From Aequorivita vladivostokensis (lineage in GTDB: Bacteria; Bacteroidota; Bacteroidia; Flavobacteriales; Flavobacteriaceae), in contig NZ_JSVU01000001.1 of NCBI RefSeq assembly GCF_000952855.1, forward strand, positions 186,001 through 250,000: 64,000 bases of DNA, read 5' to 3'. Of the stretch, positions 38,196 through 45,998 are shown piece by piece. Position 1 is the stretch's first letter. Each line of letters starts with the position of its first letter. The notes beneath the pieces were generated by a model, which saw only the letters and a program-made list of their open reading frames with translations, searched no databases and was not told the origin of the DNA. Made by a program: the position numbers and the translations under genes.

Positions 38196-40286
38196 ATGAA
38201 ACATTTTATATTTCCCTTCATATTTTGTTGTTCCCTTATTTCTTCAGCTCAAATTACTTCGGCACAATATGAAAAATATCCCGTTTTTAAAGAATGTGAA
38301 AACACTGACGTGGATGCTATGGAAAGCTGTTTTAAAAGGGCTCTGCAACAATTCATTTATGAAAATTTTCAAGTTCCGAATAAGGTTTTTGCCGAAAATT
38401 ATAAGGGAAATGTAAATGTGCTTTTTGAAGTAACGAAGGAAGGGGAGTTTAAGGTGCTTTACGTAGATGGCATATATGAAGAATTAAAAACAGAGGCCCG
38501 CCGAATCTTTGGGGCGCTCCCTAAAATCCAGCCAGCCACCTATAACGGTAAACCGGCTTATGTACAGTTTACGCTGCCAATTGCCATTCCATTGGTGGCG
38601 CCGGTGGAAAATATTGTCCAAAATACTGAATTGGAAAAAAAGAACGAAAGGGAACAATTAGTTGAAGAATATGAGGCCATTGAAAACCTGCCCTACAATA
38701 ATGAAGAATATCGCAGCAATATAAATATTCCACTTTCGCACCACAATTACAGTTTGTTCGATCCAGCATTAAACCGTGTGGGGCTGAACAATCACACGGC
38801 CCAAAAGCCCTATATTTATTCTGAAGTGAACAAATATTATGATTTTGAAGCTGCGAATAGGGAAATTTTAAAAAACAAATCGTCGTGGTTTGGACGAAAA
38901 CTTTGGAACGAACATCTAATTACCATAAAAGGGGAAGACTATTGGCTAACCTTGGATGCGGGTGTAGATTTGCAGGCCGGTAAAGATTTTGACGCAGATA
39001 TAGATACCTATAATAACACGCGCTTGGTTTATACTCAGGGGGGAATCGGAAAACAGATCGGGTTCTTCGGTGTAATTTATGAAAGTCAGGGGCGCTTTGC
39101 AGACTATTTTAATCGCTATGCGGAATCCATTCGTCCCGACGGCGGTAATCCGGCCATTATTCCAGGAAGGGGTATCGCAAAACGGTTTAGAACAGATTCA
39201 TATGATTATCCCATAGCTACGGGTCATATTTCATATACGCCTTCAAAGTATTTCAATATCCAACTAGGCCATGGCAAAACTTTCCTGGGGGACGGATATC
39301 GTTCCTTACTTACCAGTGATAATGCAAGCTCCTATCCGTTTTTCAAAATAAATACTACCTTTTGGAAACTGAAATATACCAACACGTGGATGTCCCTACG
39401 CGATGTACGCCCCGAGGTAACGGAAGACGGATCCTTCCGCACAAAATACATTGCCAACCACTATTTAAGCTATAACATTACCAAAAGATTGAACATAGGT
39501 CTTTTTGAATCCGTTATTTGGCAGAATGATAATGGTAGAGGCTTTGATGTAAATTATCTGAATCCAATTATATTCTATCGGGCAATCGAATTTTCAACAG
39601 GTTCCCGCGGCGGTAATGCCCTGATTGGCCTAAGTACAAAATATAAGGTAAACGACAGAGTGAACATTTATGGACAACTTATAATTGATGAGTTTTCTTC
39701 CGGTGATGTTTTTGGGGGAGAAGGAAGCTATAAAAACAAAACCGGTTATCAATTGGGTTTGAAATATTACAATGCCTTTGGCTTAAAAAATCTCTATTTG
39801 CAGACAGAGTATAACAGGGTGCGGCCCTACACCTATTCCCACAATACGGTTGTATTGAATTACGGTCATAACAACCAATCCATGGCGCATACCTTGGGGG
39901 CCAATTTTTCTGAATTCATAGGAATAGCCCGTTACCAAAGAGGAAGAATGTATGCCGATGCAAAATTTATAGTAGCAAAGCGTGGTTTTGAATTCAATAC
40001 TCCCGAAGATTCATTTTTCTACGGTGGAGATATCTATGGAACGGAAGACGACCGTGTTTCCGATAACGGAAATGAACTGGCGCAAGGCAATACTACAGAT
40101 TTCTTTCACACCGAAATCCAGGCCGGATATGTTATAAACCCGGCTACAAATCTAAAAATTTATGGAAGCTTTATTTTCCGAAGTTTCACCCCCGAAGTTA
40201 ATACAGATATGGTGTTCAAGAATGAAACGACCTGGGTCAACTTTGGCTTGCGAACAGATTTGTTTAACTGGTATTATGATTTTTAG
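38196..40286 (+). CDS. RemB-like outer-membrane barrel with N-terminal TonB-C-like domain
   Basis: 696 aa. A signal peptide (1 to about 20, MKHFIFPFIFCCSLISSAQ) is followed by a TonB-C-like domain (about 22-130: YEKYPVFKECEN, ESCFKRALQQFIYENF, VNVLFEVTKEGEFKVLYVDG, PATYNGKPAYVQFTLPIAI). It shares the Cys pair of the two upstream TonB proteins. A linker and a large beta-barrel (about 200-696) follow, ending with WVNFGLRTDLFNWYYDF. The barrel (ISYTPSKYFNIQLGHGKTFLGDGYRSL) is Wzi-like. This architecture fits the flavobacterial protein annotated as gliding motility protein RemB, which I recall but cannot verify. There is no membrane anchor, so it does not act as an inner-membrane TonB. Confidence 0.65.
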   Translation: MKHFIFPFIFCCSLISSAQITSAQYEKYPVFKECENTDVDAMESCFKRALQQFIYENFQVPNKVFAENYKGNVNVLFEVTKEGEFKVLYVDGIYEELKTEARRIFGALPKIQPATYNGKPAYVQFTLPIAIPLVAPVENIVQNTELEKKNEREQLVEEYEAIENLPYNNEEYRSNINIPLSHHNYSLFDPALNRVGLNNHTAQKPYIYSEVNKYYDFEAANREILKNKSSWFGRKLWNEHLITIKGEDYWLTLDAGVDLQAGKDFDADIDTYNNTRLVYTQGGIGKQIGFFGVIYESQGRFADYFNRYAESIRPDGGNPAIIPGRGIAKRFRTDSYDYPIATGHISYTPSKYFNIQLGHGKTFLGDGYRSLLTSDNASSYPFFKINTTFWKLKYTNTWMSLRDVRPEVTEDGSFRTKYIANHYLSYNITKRLNIGLFESVIWQNDNGRGFDVNYLNPIIFYRAIEFSTGSRGGNALIGLSTKYKVNDRVNIYGQLIIDEFSSGDVFGGEGSYKNKTGYQLGLKYYNAFGLKNLYLQTEYNRVRPYTYSHNTVVLNYGHNNQSMAHTLGANFSEFIGIARYQRGRMYADAKFIVAKRGFEFNTPEDSFFYGGDIYGTEDDRVSDNGNELAQGNTTDFFHTEIQAGYVINPATNLKIYGSFIFRSFTPEVNTDMVFKNETTWVNFGLRTDLFNWYYDF

Positions 40287-40292
40287 AGTGTT

Positions 40293-41279
40293 TTAATTTT
40301 TCTCTTTTTCCTTTAACTTTTTTTCTATTTCCTTGTATTTTTTCATGGCCTCCTTATTTCTTGTTTCCCGATCCTCGGCGTCCTTGCCTAGTTCTTTGGC
40401 TACTTCTTTATAGACCATTCTTAGGAAATTTTCGGTGTTTATAAAACCGGACCCATATCCCTCTCGATCATATTCTTCGGTCAAATCGGTCATTTTTGCT
40501 ACCTCTTCCTCGGTTTTTTTGTTTACATATTGGCTATACACTCTTTTGTAAATCGTATTGAGCATTTCAGCAGTTTTGCGCAAATCTTTAAAGGTGCCTT
40601 CATCTCCGTGTCCGGGAATAATTTTGGTGTCCTCATTGATTACCATCATGGCTTTCTCCAATCCAGCGATGTATCCGTTTAAACTTCCTCCGTTCTCGAT
40701 ATCTATAAAAGGATATTTTCCGTTGAAGAAGACATCTCCGGTATGCAGGACATTGCTTCCCATAAAATAAACCATCGCATCGCCATCGGTATGGGCGTTG
40801 TGGACGTGAAAGACAAAGATCTTTTCTCCATTAAAATAAAAGGTGAGATCCTCTGTGAAAGTTATCATGGGAAGTGCGCTCTCGGAAATCCTTTTGGTTT
40901 CCTTGGCAATAACCTCCTGCAGGCGCCGTCTCACGTTTTCCTGAGAGAAAATTACCGTACCTGTTTCCGCCATTGCTGGATTGCCGCCCGTATGGTCGCC
41001 GTGAAAATGCGTGTTTACCAAAAAACGCACTGGTTTATCGCTAACGCGCTTAATTTCATTTTGAACCTGTTCAATGTTTTCGGCATATTGATCATCAATC
41101 ATAAAAATGCCATCACGCCCAATACTTAGGCCAATATTGCCGCCCTTGCCTTGCAACATATAGACATTATTGGTTAGTTTCAAGACTTTAGTGTGTGTTT
41201 TTTTTCCGTCATCCGTCTGTGCAAAAACGGTAAGAACAGAAAATAAAAAAATGGCGTTTAGGATAATTTTTGATAACAT
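40293..41279 (-). CDS. Exported metallo-beta-lactamase-fold hydrolase
   Basis: 328 aa. A signal peptide (1 to about 20, ending LTVFAQTDD) indicates export. The dizinc motif NTHFHGDHTGGNPAM (about 111-125) and further metal ligands in HTGDVFFNGKYPFID and IIPGHGDEGTF (about 242) are intact. It is more like the quinoprotein-relay/other MBL hydrolases than a dedicated beta-lactamase, because long C-terminal charged helices (about 260-328, Lys/Glu-rich) follow the fold. The substrate is unknown. It converges with the RemB-like gene 6 bases away and diverges from ctaB. Confidence 0.8.
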   Translation of the reverse strand: MLSKIILNAIFLFSVLTVFAQTDDGKKTHTKVLKLTNNVYMLQGKGGNIGLSIGRDGIFMIDDQYAENIEQVQNEIKRVSDKPVRFLVNTHFHGDHTGGNPAMAETGTVIFSQENVRRRLQEVIAKETKRISESALPMITFTEDLTFYFNGEKIFVFHVHNAHTDGDAMVYFMGSNVLHTGDVFFNGKYPFIDIENGGSLNGYIAGLEKAMMVINEDTKIIPGHGDEGTFKDLRKTAEMLNTIYKRVYSQYVNKKTEEEVAKMTDLTEEYDREGYGSGFINTENFLRMVYKEVAKELGKDAEDRETRNKEAMKKYKEIEKKLKEKEKN

Positions 41280-41353
41280 AAATTTTTGGTTTGAAAAATT
41301 GGTTCAAAATACTAAAAATGCTGAAATAATAGCGCAAGATTGTCAATAATATA

Positions 41354-41384
41354 TTGGGAAAAAATTTTAGGAAGCGTATCTTTG
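41354..41384 (+). promoter_or_regulatory. Promoter of the ctaB-coxC cluster
   Basis: TTG (41354-41356), a 20-base spacer, then TATCTTTG (41377-41384) followed by C. This is one of the best matches in the window to the flavobacterial TTG-N19-23-TAnnTTTG promoter. Transcription would start near 41391. The TTG here is also the first codon of the longest ctaB ORF, which therefore cannot be the true start. Confidence 0.75.
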
Positions 41385-41404
41385 CGGAGCCTAAAAAAAA
41401 TAGC

Positions 41405-42298
41405 TTGTCCGTTTCCCATCCACAATCAATTAGCCCATCCCTTATCAGGAATTTTACCGAAATTACCAAACTTCGACTTTCGGTAAGTGTGGTGTTCTCA
41501 TCGGTAGCCGGTTATTTGTTGGGCGCGGATTCCATAGATTTTTATGTCCTCTTTCTGCTATGCGTTGGCGGATATTGTATGGTGGGCGCATCCAATGTTT
41601 TTAACCAAATTATCGAAAGGGATTTGGACGCCTTAATGGAGCGTACAAAAAATAGACCATTGCCGGCAGGCCATATGACGGTGCGTACCGCATTTATTCT
41701 GGCCAGTATATTGACCGTATTGGGAATTATCGTACTATATACCATAAATCCGATTACTGCCATGTTTGGGGCTATATCTATTTTTATGTACGTAAGCCTG
41801 TACACGCCATTAAAAACCAAAACTCCGCTCTCGGTATTTGTAGGCGCATTTCCCGGGGCCATTCCATTTATGTTGGGCTGGGTAGCGGCTACGGGCGAAT
41901 TTGGCATTGAGCCAGGAACCTTGTTTATGATTCAATTTTTTTGGCAGTTTCCCCACTTTTGGGCCATTGGGTGGTTTCTTTTTGACGATTATAAAAAAGC
42001 CGGTTTCTTTATGTTACCAAATGGAAAGCGTGATAAAGGCACGGCAATTCAGGTTATTTTATATACCATTTGGACAGTACTCGTATCTTTGATACCTGTT
42101 TTGGGAATTACCGGGAAACTTTATGTAACGCCCATATCAGGAACTTTGATTGGCTTGTTGGGAATTGGGCTTCTATACTACGCGATAAAATTGTACAGAG
42201 ATAAAACATCAACGGCCGCTAAACAGCTTATGTTGGCAAGTGTAAGTTATATTACATTGCTTCAAATAATTTATGTAGCAGATAAATTTTTAAGATGA
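41405..42298 (+). CDS. ctaB: Protohaem IX farnesyltransferase (haem O synthase)
   Basis: 297 aa from a TTG at 41405. UbiA-family enzyme that adds farnesyl to haem b to make haem O, precursor of haem A in the aa3 oxidase. Nine or so membrane helices, with the prenyl-diphosphate Asp motifs NQIIERDLDALMERT (about 66) and a second DDYKKAG loop. The longest ORF starts at 41354, but that codon is the -33 element of the promoter at 41354-41384, so the transcript cannot include it. TTG 41405 gives a leader of about 14 bases and no ATG exists before helix 1. The cluster continues with oxidase subunits III and IV. Confidence 0.92.
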   Translation: MSVSHPQSISPSLIRNFTEITKLRLSVSVVFSSVAGYLLGADSIDFYVLFLLCVGGYCMVGASNVFNQIIERDLDALMERTKNRPLPAGHMTVRTAFILASILTVLGIIVLYTINPITAMFGAISIFMYVSLYTPLKTKTPLSVFVGAFPGAIPFMLGWVAATGEFGIEPGTLFMIQFFWQFPHFWAIGWFLFDDYKKAGFFMLPNGKRDKGTAIQVILYTIWTVLVSLIPVLGITGKLYVTPISGTLIGLLGIGLLYYAIKLYRDKTSTAAKQLMLASVSYITLLQIIYVADKFLR

Positions 42299-42387
42299 AA
42301 TTGAGCCAGATCCATTGTATGATGTTGAATGGGGTTTTAGGCTTTGCGCATTCCAACCGTGAATTAACGAATTAAGAAAATAAAGAA

Positions 42388-42969
42388 ATGGATTTAACAC
42401 AGGGAAGTAATGAACTAAAGATAGCCAGGGCTAAAAAGAATATGCTCTGGTTTGGTATTATTAGTCTAACCATGAGTTTTGCGGGACTTACAAGTGCCTA
42501 TGTGGTAAGTAAGGAAAGGCCAGACTGGATATCAAGTTTTGAGATTCCGCAGGCTTTTTATATTGCACTAGTTTTAATGATTGTGAGTAGTTTCACCTAT
42601 CACTTTGCGCTTCGGGCCATCAAAAAAGAACAGAATAAATTAGGGATGTCGCTTTTGGTAAGCACCCTCATATTGGGAATTTTGTTTGTGGTGTTTCAAT
42701 TTGTAGGGTTCTCAGAGATAATTCAGAATGGGTATAATTTTACTGGACCCACAAGTAGCATCACCACCTCCTTTATCTACTTGGTGGTATTGTTGCACGT
42801 AGCGCACGTTCTTGCAGGGCTTATATCCATAGGGGTTGTAATTTATAATCATTATAAACAGAAATACCGCAATGGCAAAACCTTGGGGGTGGTACTCTCT
42901 GTAACCTTTTGGCACTTTGTGGATATTGTGTGGATTTACCTGTTTTTATTCCTATACTTTGTGAGATAA
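42388..42969 (+). CDS. Cytochrome c oxidase subunit III (first copy)
   Basis: 193 aa, five membrane helices (about 20-40, 55-72, 88-108, 130-152, 170-192). The last ends in the family hallmark TFWHFVDIVWIYLFLFLYFV. Subunit III stabilises the oxidase active site and proton uptake. Bacteroidetes often carry two consecutive subunit III-type genes; this is the short one. It follows ctaB by 89 bases. Confidence 0.9.
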   Translation: MDLTQGSNELKIARAKKNMLWFGIISLTMSFAGLTSAYVVSKERPDWISSFEIPQAFYIALVLMIVSSFTYHFALRAIKKEQNKLGMSLLVSTLILGILFVVFQFVGFSEIIQNGYNFTGPTSSITTSFIYLVVLLHVAHVLAGLISIGVVIYNHYKQKYRNGKTLGVVLSVTFWHFVDIVWIYLFLFLYFVR

Positions 42970-42976
42970 TTATAAT

Positions 42977-42996
42977 TCCCGATCGGGACGGCCGTC
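42977..42996. repeat. Overlapping palindromes TCCCGATCGGGA / GACGGCCGTC
   Basis: A perfect 12-base palindrome (42977-42988) overlaps a perfect 10-base palindrome (42987-42996) in the 137-base gap between the two subunit III genes. It begins 8 bases after the first stop codon. GC-rich palindromes are rare in this AT-rich intergenic DNA. It may be an operator, a repeat remnant or an inefficient terminator (no U-run). Confidence 0.4.
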
Positions 42997-43070
42997 GTAT
43001 CATTTTAGTGGAATTAGAGAGGTGATTCTATAAATCTTTCCATGATGTTTCGTTAAATAAAAATTAAACG

Positions 43071-43078
43071 TATTTTTG
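43071..43078 (+). promoter_or_regulatory. -7 box of the second subunit III gene
   Basis: TATTTTTG matches TAnnTTTG; 19 bases upstream lies TTTC (43048-43051) as a weak -33. It is 28 bases before the ATG, so the second subunit III and subunit IV genes may have their own promoter. Confidence 0.5.
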
Positions 43079-43106
43079 AACCTTTATTTAAAACCAAATT
43101 CTTTTT

Positions 43107-44090
43107 ATGGAAGCTACTGTTGTTAAAACAGGTACCGAAGACAAAACCTGGGGTGGCGGAAACCAACCGTTGAAAGCAAGTTATGGCAAAATGATGATGT
43201 GGTTTTTCATCGTTTCCGATGCCTTGACCTTTTCAGGTTTTCTTGCCGCTTATGGATTTTCAAGATTCAAGTTCGTAGATGCCTGGCCTATTGCCGATGA
43301 AGTATTTACCCACTTTCCCTTTCTTCATGGAGTAGAAGCGCCTATGTATTATGTGGCGTTTATGACGTTTATTCTTATCTTTTCTTCCGTAACTATGGTA
43401 TTGGCCGTAGATGCGGGACATAAAATGAAACAGAATAAGGTTATTCTCTATCTGTTTCTTACCATCATTGGAGGGCTTATATTCTTGGGCTCACAGGCTT
43501 GGGAATGGGCTACTTTTATTAAAGGCGACTACGGAGCAATAGAAACCAAAGGAGGGCAAATAATCCAGTTTTTGGATAAAGATGGAGAACGCGTAGCCAT
43601 AAGGGATTTTGCGGCATTAAACGATGGAGACCGTATTCCGCAGACTCGGGAAAATGGCCTGTGGTTCGCGGAAGATACCGAATATCTGCCCACGGTTTCT
43701 TTTGAACAAGTGAAGGCTGGCTTCCTCGCGAATGATAACTTATTGGTACGAGTTCAACATAAGGATGAGCACGATAGACATATAGTGTTATCTAGGGAAG
43801 AATCCATAGCAAAAGTAGTTAACGATGGCCAAATGGTGGTAGAAGGCGCAAATCTTCGCCACAATGAATATGGGCATCCACTGTTTGCAAACTTCTTCTT
43901 CTTCATAACAGGTTTTCACGGATTTCACGTGGCAACGGGGGTTCTTATAAACATTATCATATTTTTCAATGTTATATTAGGTACCTACGAACGCCGAAAT
44001 AGCTACGAAATGGTCGAGAAAGTTGGGCTTTACTGGCACTTCGTAGACTTGGTATGGGTATTTGTATTTACATTCTTTTATCTTGTTTAG
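43107..44090 (+). CDS. Cytochrome c oxidase subunit III with large hydrophilic insertion
   Basis: 327 aa, well above the usual 200 or so for Bacteroidetes subunit III. Hydrophobic helices at about 30-50, 75-97, 110-132 and, after an insertion, 258-285 and 305-327. The end LYWHFVDLVWVFVFTFFYLV is the subunit III hallmark. Residues about 140-255 form a soluble insertion (FIKGDYGAIETKGG, then DKDGERVAIRDFAALNDGD, then VQHKDEHDRHIVLSREES) between two helices. The insertion recurs in Bacteroidetes homologues as I remember them, but its role is not known to me. Probably paired with the preceding subunit III. Confidence 0.9.
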   Translation: MEATVVKTGTEDKTWGGGNQPLKASYGKMMMWFFIVSDALTFSGFLAAYGFSRFKFVDAWPIADEVFTHFPFLHGVEAPMYYVAFMTFILIFSSVTMVLAVDAGHKMKQNKVILYLFLTIIGGLIFLGSQAWEWATFIKGDYGAIETKGGQIIQFLDKDGERVAIRDFAALNDGDRIPQTRENGLWFAEDTEYLPTVSFEQVKAGFLANDNLLVRVQHKDEHDRHIVLSREESIAKVVNDGQMVVEGANLRHNEYGHPLFANFFFFITGFHGFHVATGVLINIIIFFNVILGTYERRNSYEMVEKVGLYWHFVDLVWVFVFTFFYLV

Positions 44091-44110
44091 ATTTTCAAAA
44101 AATTTAAAAA

Positions 44111-44494
44111 ATGGCACACGAACATAAATTAGCAATCTTTAGAGGCGCTGTAAAATTCAAGTCAAACGTCAGCAAAATTTGGGGCGTTTTTATATTCCTT
44201 TCCATAGTTACCATTATTGAGGTGGCCTTGGGTATCCTTCGTCCAGACTTTTTGGTGGACAATCGTTTTCTTGCTTTAAAGCTGCTTAACTGGATCTTTA
44301 TTATTCTTACAATCGTTAAAGCTTATTATATTACCTGGGATTTCATGCACATGCGTGATGAAACAACAGGGCTGCGCAGGGCGGTAATCTGGACGGCTAT
44401 ATTCTTGATTAGCTATTTGGTGGTTTTGGTGCTTATTGAAGGTGATTATATCTATGAGGTATATAAAGCAGGATTTATAAAATTCAATTTTTAA
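44111..44494 (+). CDS. Cytochrome c oxidase subunit IV family protein
   Basis: 127 aa with three membrane helices (about 24-42, 58-76, 95-118) and a conserved short segment KAYYITWDFMHMRDETTGLRRAV typical of prokaryotic subunit IV. It is a small accessory subunit of the aa3 oxidase. It is the last gene of the ctaB-coxC group, closed by a terminator at 44515. Confidence 0.88.
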   Translation: MAHEHKLAIFRGAVKFKSNVSKIWGVFIFLSIVTIIEVALGILRPDFLVDNRFLALKLLNWIFIILTIVKAYYITWDFMHMRDETTGLRRAVIWTAIFLISYLVVLVLIEGDYIYEVYKAGFIKFNF

Positions 44495-44514
44495 TTTCTT
44501 CTGAAATATAATTG

Positions 44515-44538
44515 AAGCCCTCTCAGAGGGCTTTTTTT
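44515..44538 (+). terminator. Intrinsic terminator after oxidase subunit IV
   Basis: AAGCCCTC (44515-44522) and GAGGGCTT (44526-44533) with a TCA loop and a long T-run to 44538. It lies 20 bases after the stop. Confidence 0.87.
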
Positions 44539-44572
44539 ATGCGCAAAATTTTCAAAATTAACATCCAAAACA

Positions 44573-44603
44573 TTGTCCAGCCTCCATTTACCCTGTATTT
44601 TTG
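44573..44603 (+). promoter_or_regulatory. Promoter of the SCO/DUF420 group
   Basis: TTG (44573-44575), 20-base spacer, TATTTTTG (44596-44603) followed by C: the same architecture as the ctaB promoter, with identical spacing. It lies 37 bases before the ATG at 44641, directly after the terminator. Confidence 0.7.
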
Positions 44604-44640
44604 CAGACCTACTTTCAGCGTTTAATAAGTAGTTCAAATT

Positions 44641-45294
44641 ATGCAAAAAATGAAGAAGTATATAGTTCTCGGCATTCTGTTTTTGCTTCCTATTACAGCT
44701 TATGTATTCTTTGCTTCGGGACAAAATAACTTTGCAACCTTACCGCTCCTCACCCAGTCTGTGGCAGAGCTCAATAATTTTGAAACCTTGGACGGCAAGC
44801 CTGTACAGCTTGAAAATCGTATCACCGTTTTAGGTTTCTTCGGAAAGGATCTTAATGCACATAGAGCCTATGCCTATAATTTGGCGCATAAAATCTACGG
44901 AAAAAATCATCAGTTTAATGAATTTCAGTTTGTTATCCTTTTGCCTAAAGGAACTGAGGCCCAAGCCAGAAATATTGAAACGAAGCTGAAACAAATTGCG
45001 CCCATCGATGCGTGGTTCTTCGCCTTTGGGGAAGAGCAGGACATCCGCAGGGTTTTTGAATCCTTAAAATCTGATATCTCCTTGGATGCCAATATTTCTA
45101 CGCCATACGTGTTTATCGTGGACAAAGAAAGAAATCTTCGTGGTCGCGATGACGATGACGACGAAGGGATTATGTACGGTTTCGACTCCAGTAATATTGC
45201 CGAGATAAACAACAAAATGAGCGATGACGTAAAGGTGCTTTTGGCAGAATATAGAAGAGCATTAAAAAAATATAATTCCAACCGAGAGATTTAA
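44641..45294 (+). CDS. SCO-like thioredoxin-fold protein lacking redox cysteines
   Basis: 217 aa. An N-terminal signal/anchor helix (about 5-25) is followed by a domain with the layout of SCO/thioredoxin proteins (FETLDGKPVQLENRITVLGFFGKDL, then ATPYVFIVDKERNLRGRDDDD). The segment where SCO has CxxxC reads FFGKDLNAHR and no Cys is present in the mature protein, so it cannot bind copper in the SCO manner. The C-terminus includes a run of five Asp and an Arg-rich helix. Position directly before SCO suggests a duplicated, degenerate copy with a structural role in oxidase assembly. Two in-frame starts (44641, 44650) are possible. Confidence 0.7.
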   Translation: MQKMKKYIVLGILFLLPITAYVFFASGQNNFATLPLLTQSVAELNNFETLDGKPVQLENRITVLGFFGKDLNAHRAYAYNLAHKIYGKNHQFNEFQFVILLPKGTEAQARNIETKLKQIAPIDAWFFAFGEEQDIRRVFESLKSDISLDANISTPYVFIVDKERNLRGRDDDDDEGIMYGFDSSNIAEINNKMSDDVKVLLAEYRRALKKYNSNREI

Positions 45295-45371
45295 ATTATG
45301 GAACGTTCTATTAATTAGGAGCCCCTGTCTCGGACAATTAAATAGTAATCATATCAAAGTATTCCTTAAAA

Positions 45372-45995
45372 ATGAAAAAGAATTATTCCTATATCGGCAT
45401 TTCCTTTATAATCCTGGTTTTTGGAATTTGGGCCGTGCCTAAGATTATCGACAAACTATCCAAGCCAGATCTGGAAACAATCGGCACAGTGCCACAATTC
45501 AGCTTTACAGATCAAAACGGGAAAACCATTTCCAACAAAGATTATGAGGGCAAGGTGTACGTGGTTGAATTTTTCTTCACTACCTGCCCCTCCATTTGTC
45601 CCATTATGACGGAGAATATGCTCAAAATCCAGAATGAATTTTTGGGCAATCCTAAAGTTGCAATTGCCTCTTTTACCATCGATCCGGAACACGACACACC
45701 GGCAGTCTTAAAGGAATATGCAAAAACGATGGGCATAACAAAGCCGCAATGGCATTTATTGACGGGTCCAAAGGAAGAAGTTTTTAAACTCGCCAATGAA
45801 GGCTTTAATCTGTATGTAGGCGATGCCCCTGAAGTAGAGGGAGGTTTTGAGCACTCCGGCTTCTTTGCACTGGTTGACCAAGAGGGAAACATCCGTTCCC
45901 GCAAGGACGAGCACGGAAACCCGGTTATATATTACGACGGCTTGGAAGACAAGGGAATACAGATGTTAAAAGAAGACATTAAAAAACTCTTGTAA
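45372..45995 (+). CDS. SCO1/SenC family copper chaperone
   Basis: 207 aa. An N-terminal helix (about 6-26) anchors a periplasmic thioredoxin-fold domain. The copper ligands are present: CPSICPIM (TTCPSICP, about 74-81) and His in EHSGFFALVD (about 155). SCO proteins deliver copper to, or reduce, the CuA site of subunit II. Located in the oxidase-assembly group between the cysteine-free paralogue and DUF420. Confidence 0.92.
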   Translation: MKKNYSYIGISFIILVFGIWAVPKIIDKLSKPDLETIGTVPQFSFTDQNGKTISNKDYEGKVYVVEFFFTTCPSICPIMTENMLKIQNEFLGNPKVAIASFTIDPEHDTPAVLKEYAKTMGITKPQWHLLTGPKEEVFKLANEGFNLYVGDAPEVEGGFEHSGFFALVDQEGNIRSRKDEHGNPVIYYDGLEDKGIQMLKEDIKKLL

Positions 45996-45998
45996 CCC

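Noticed and set aside
40293-41279. Antibiotic-resistance beta-lactamase
   Set aside because: Metal-site motifs are generic to the MBL fold, and the long charged C-terminal helices are not those of a typical beta-lactamase.
42295-42375. 26-codon ORF starting ATGA-overlapping with the ctaB stop (MKLSQIHCMMLNGVLG and on)
   Set aside because: Short, no signal or domain, and a chance ATGA at a TGA stop is common. No supporting feature other than position.
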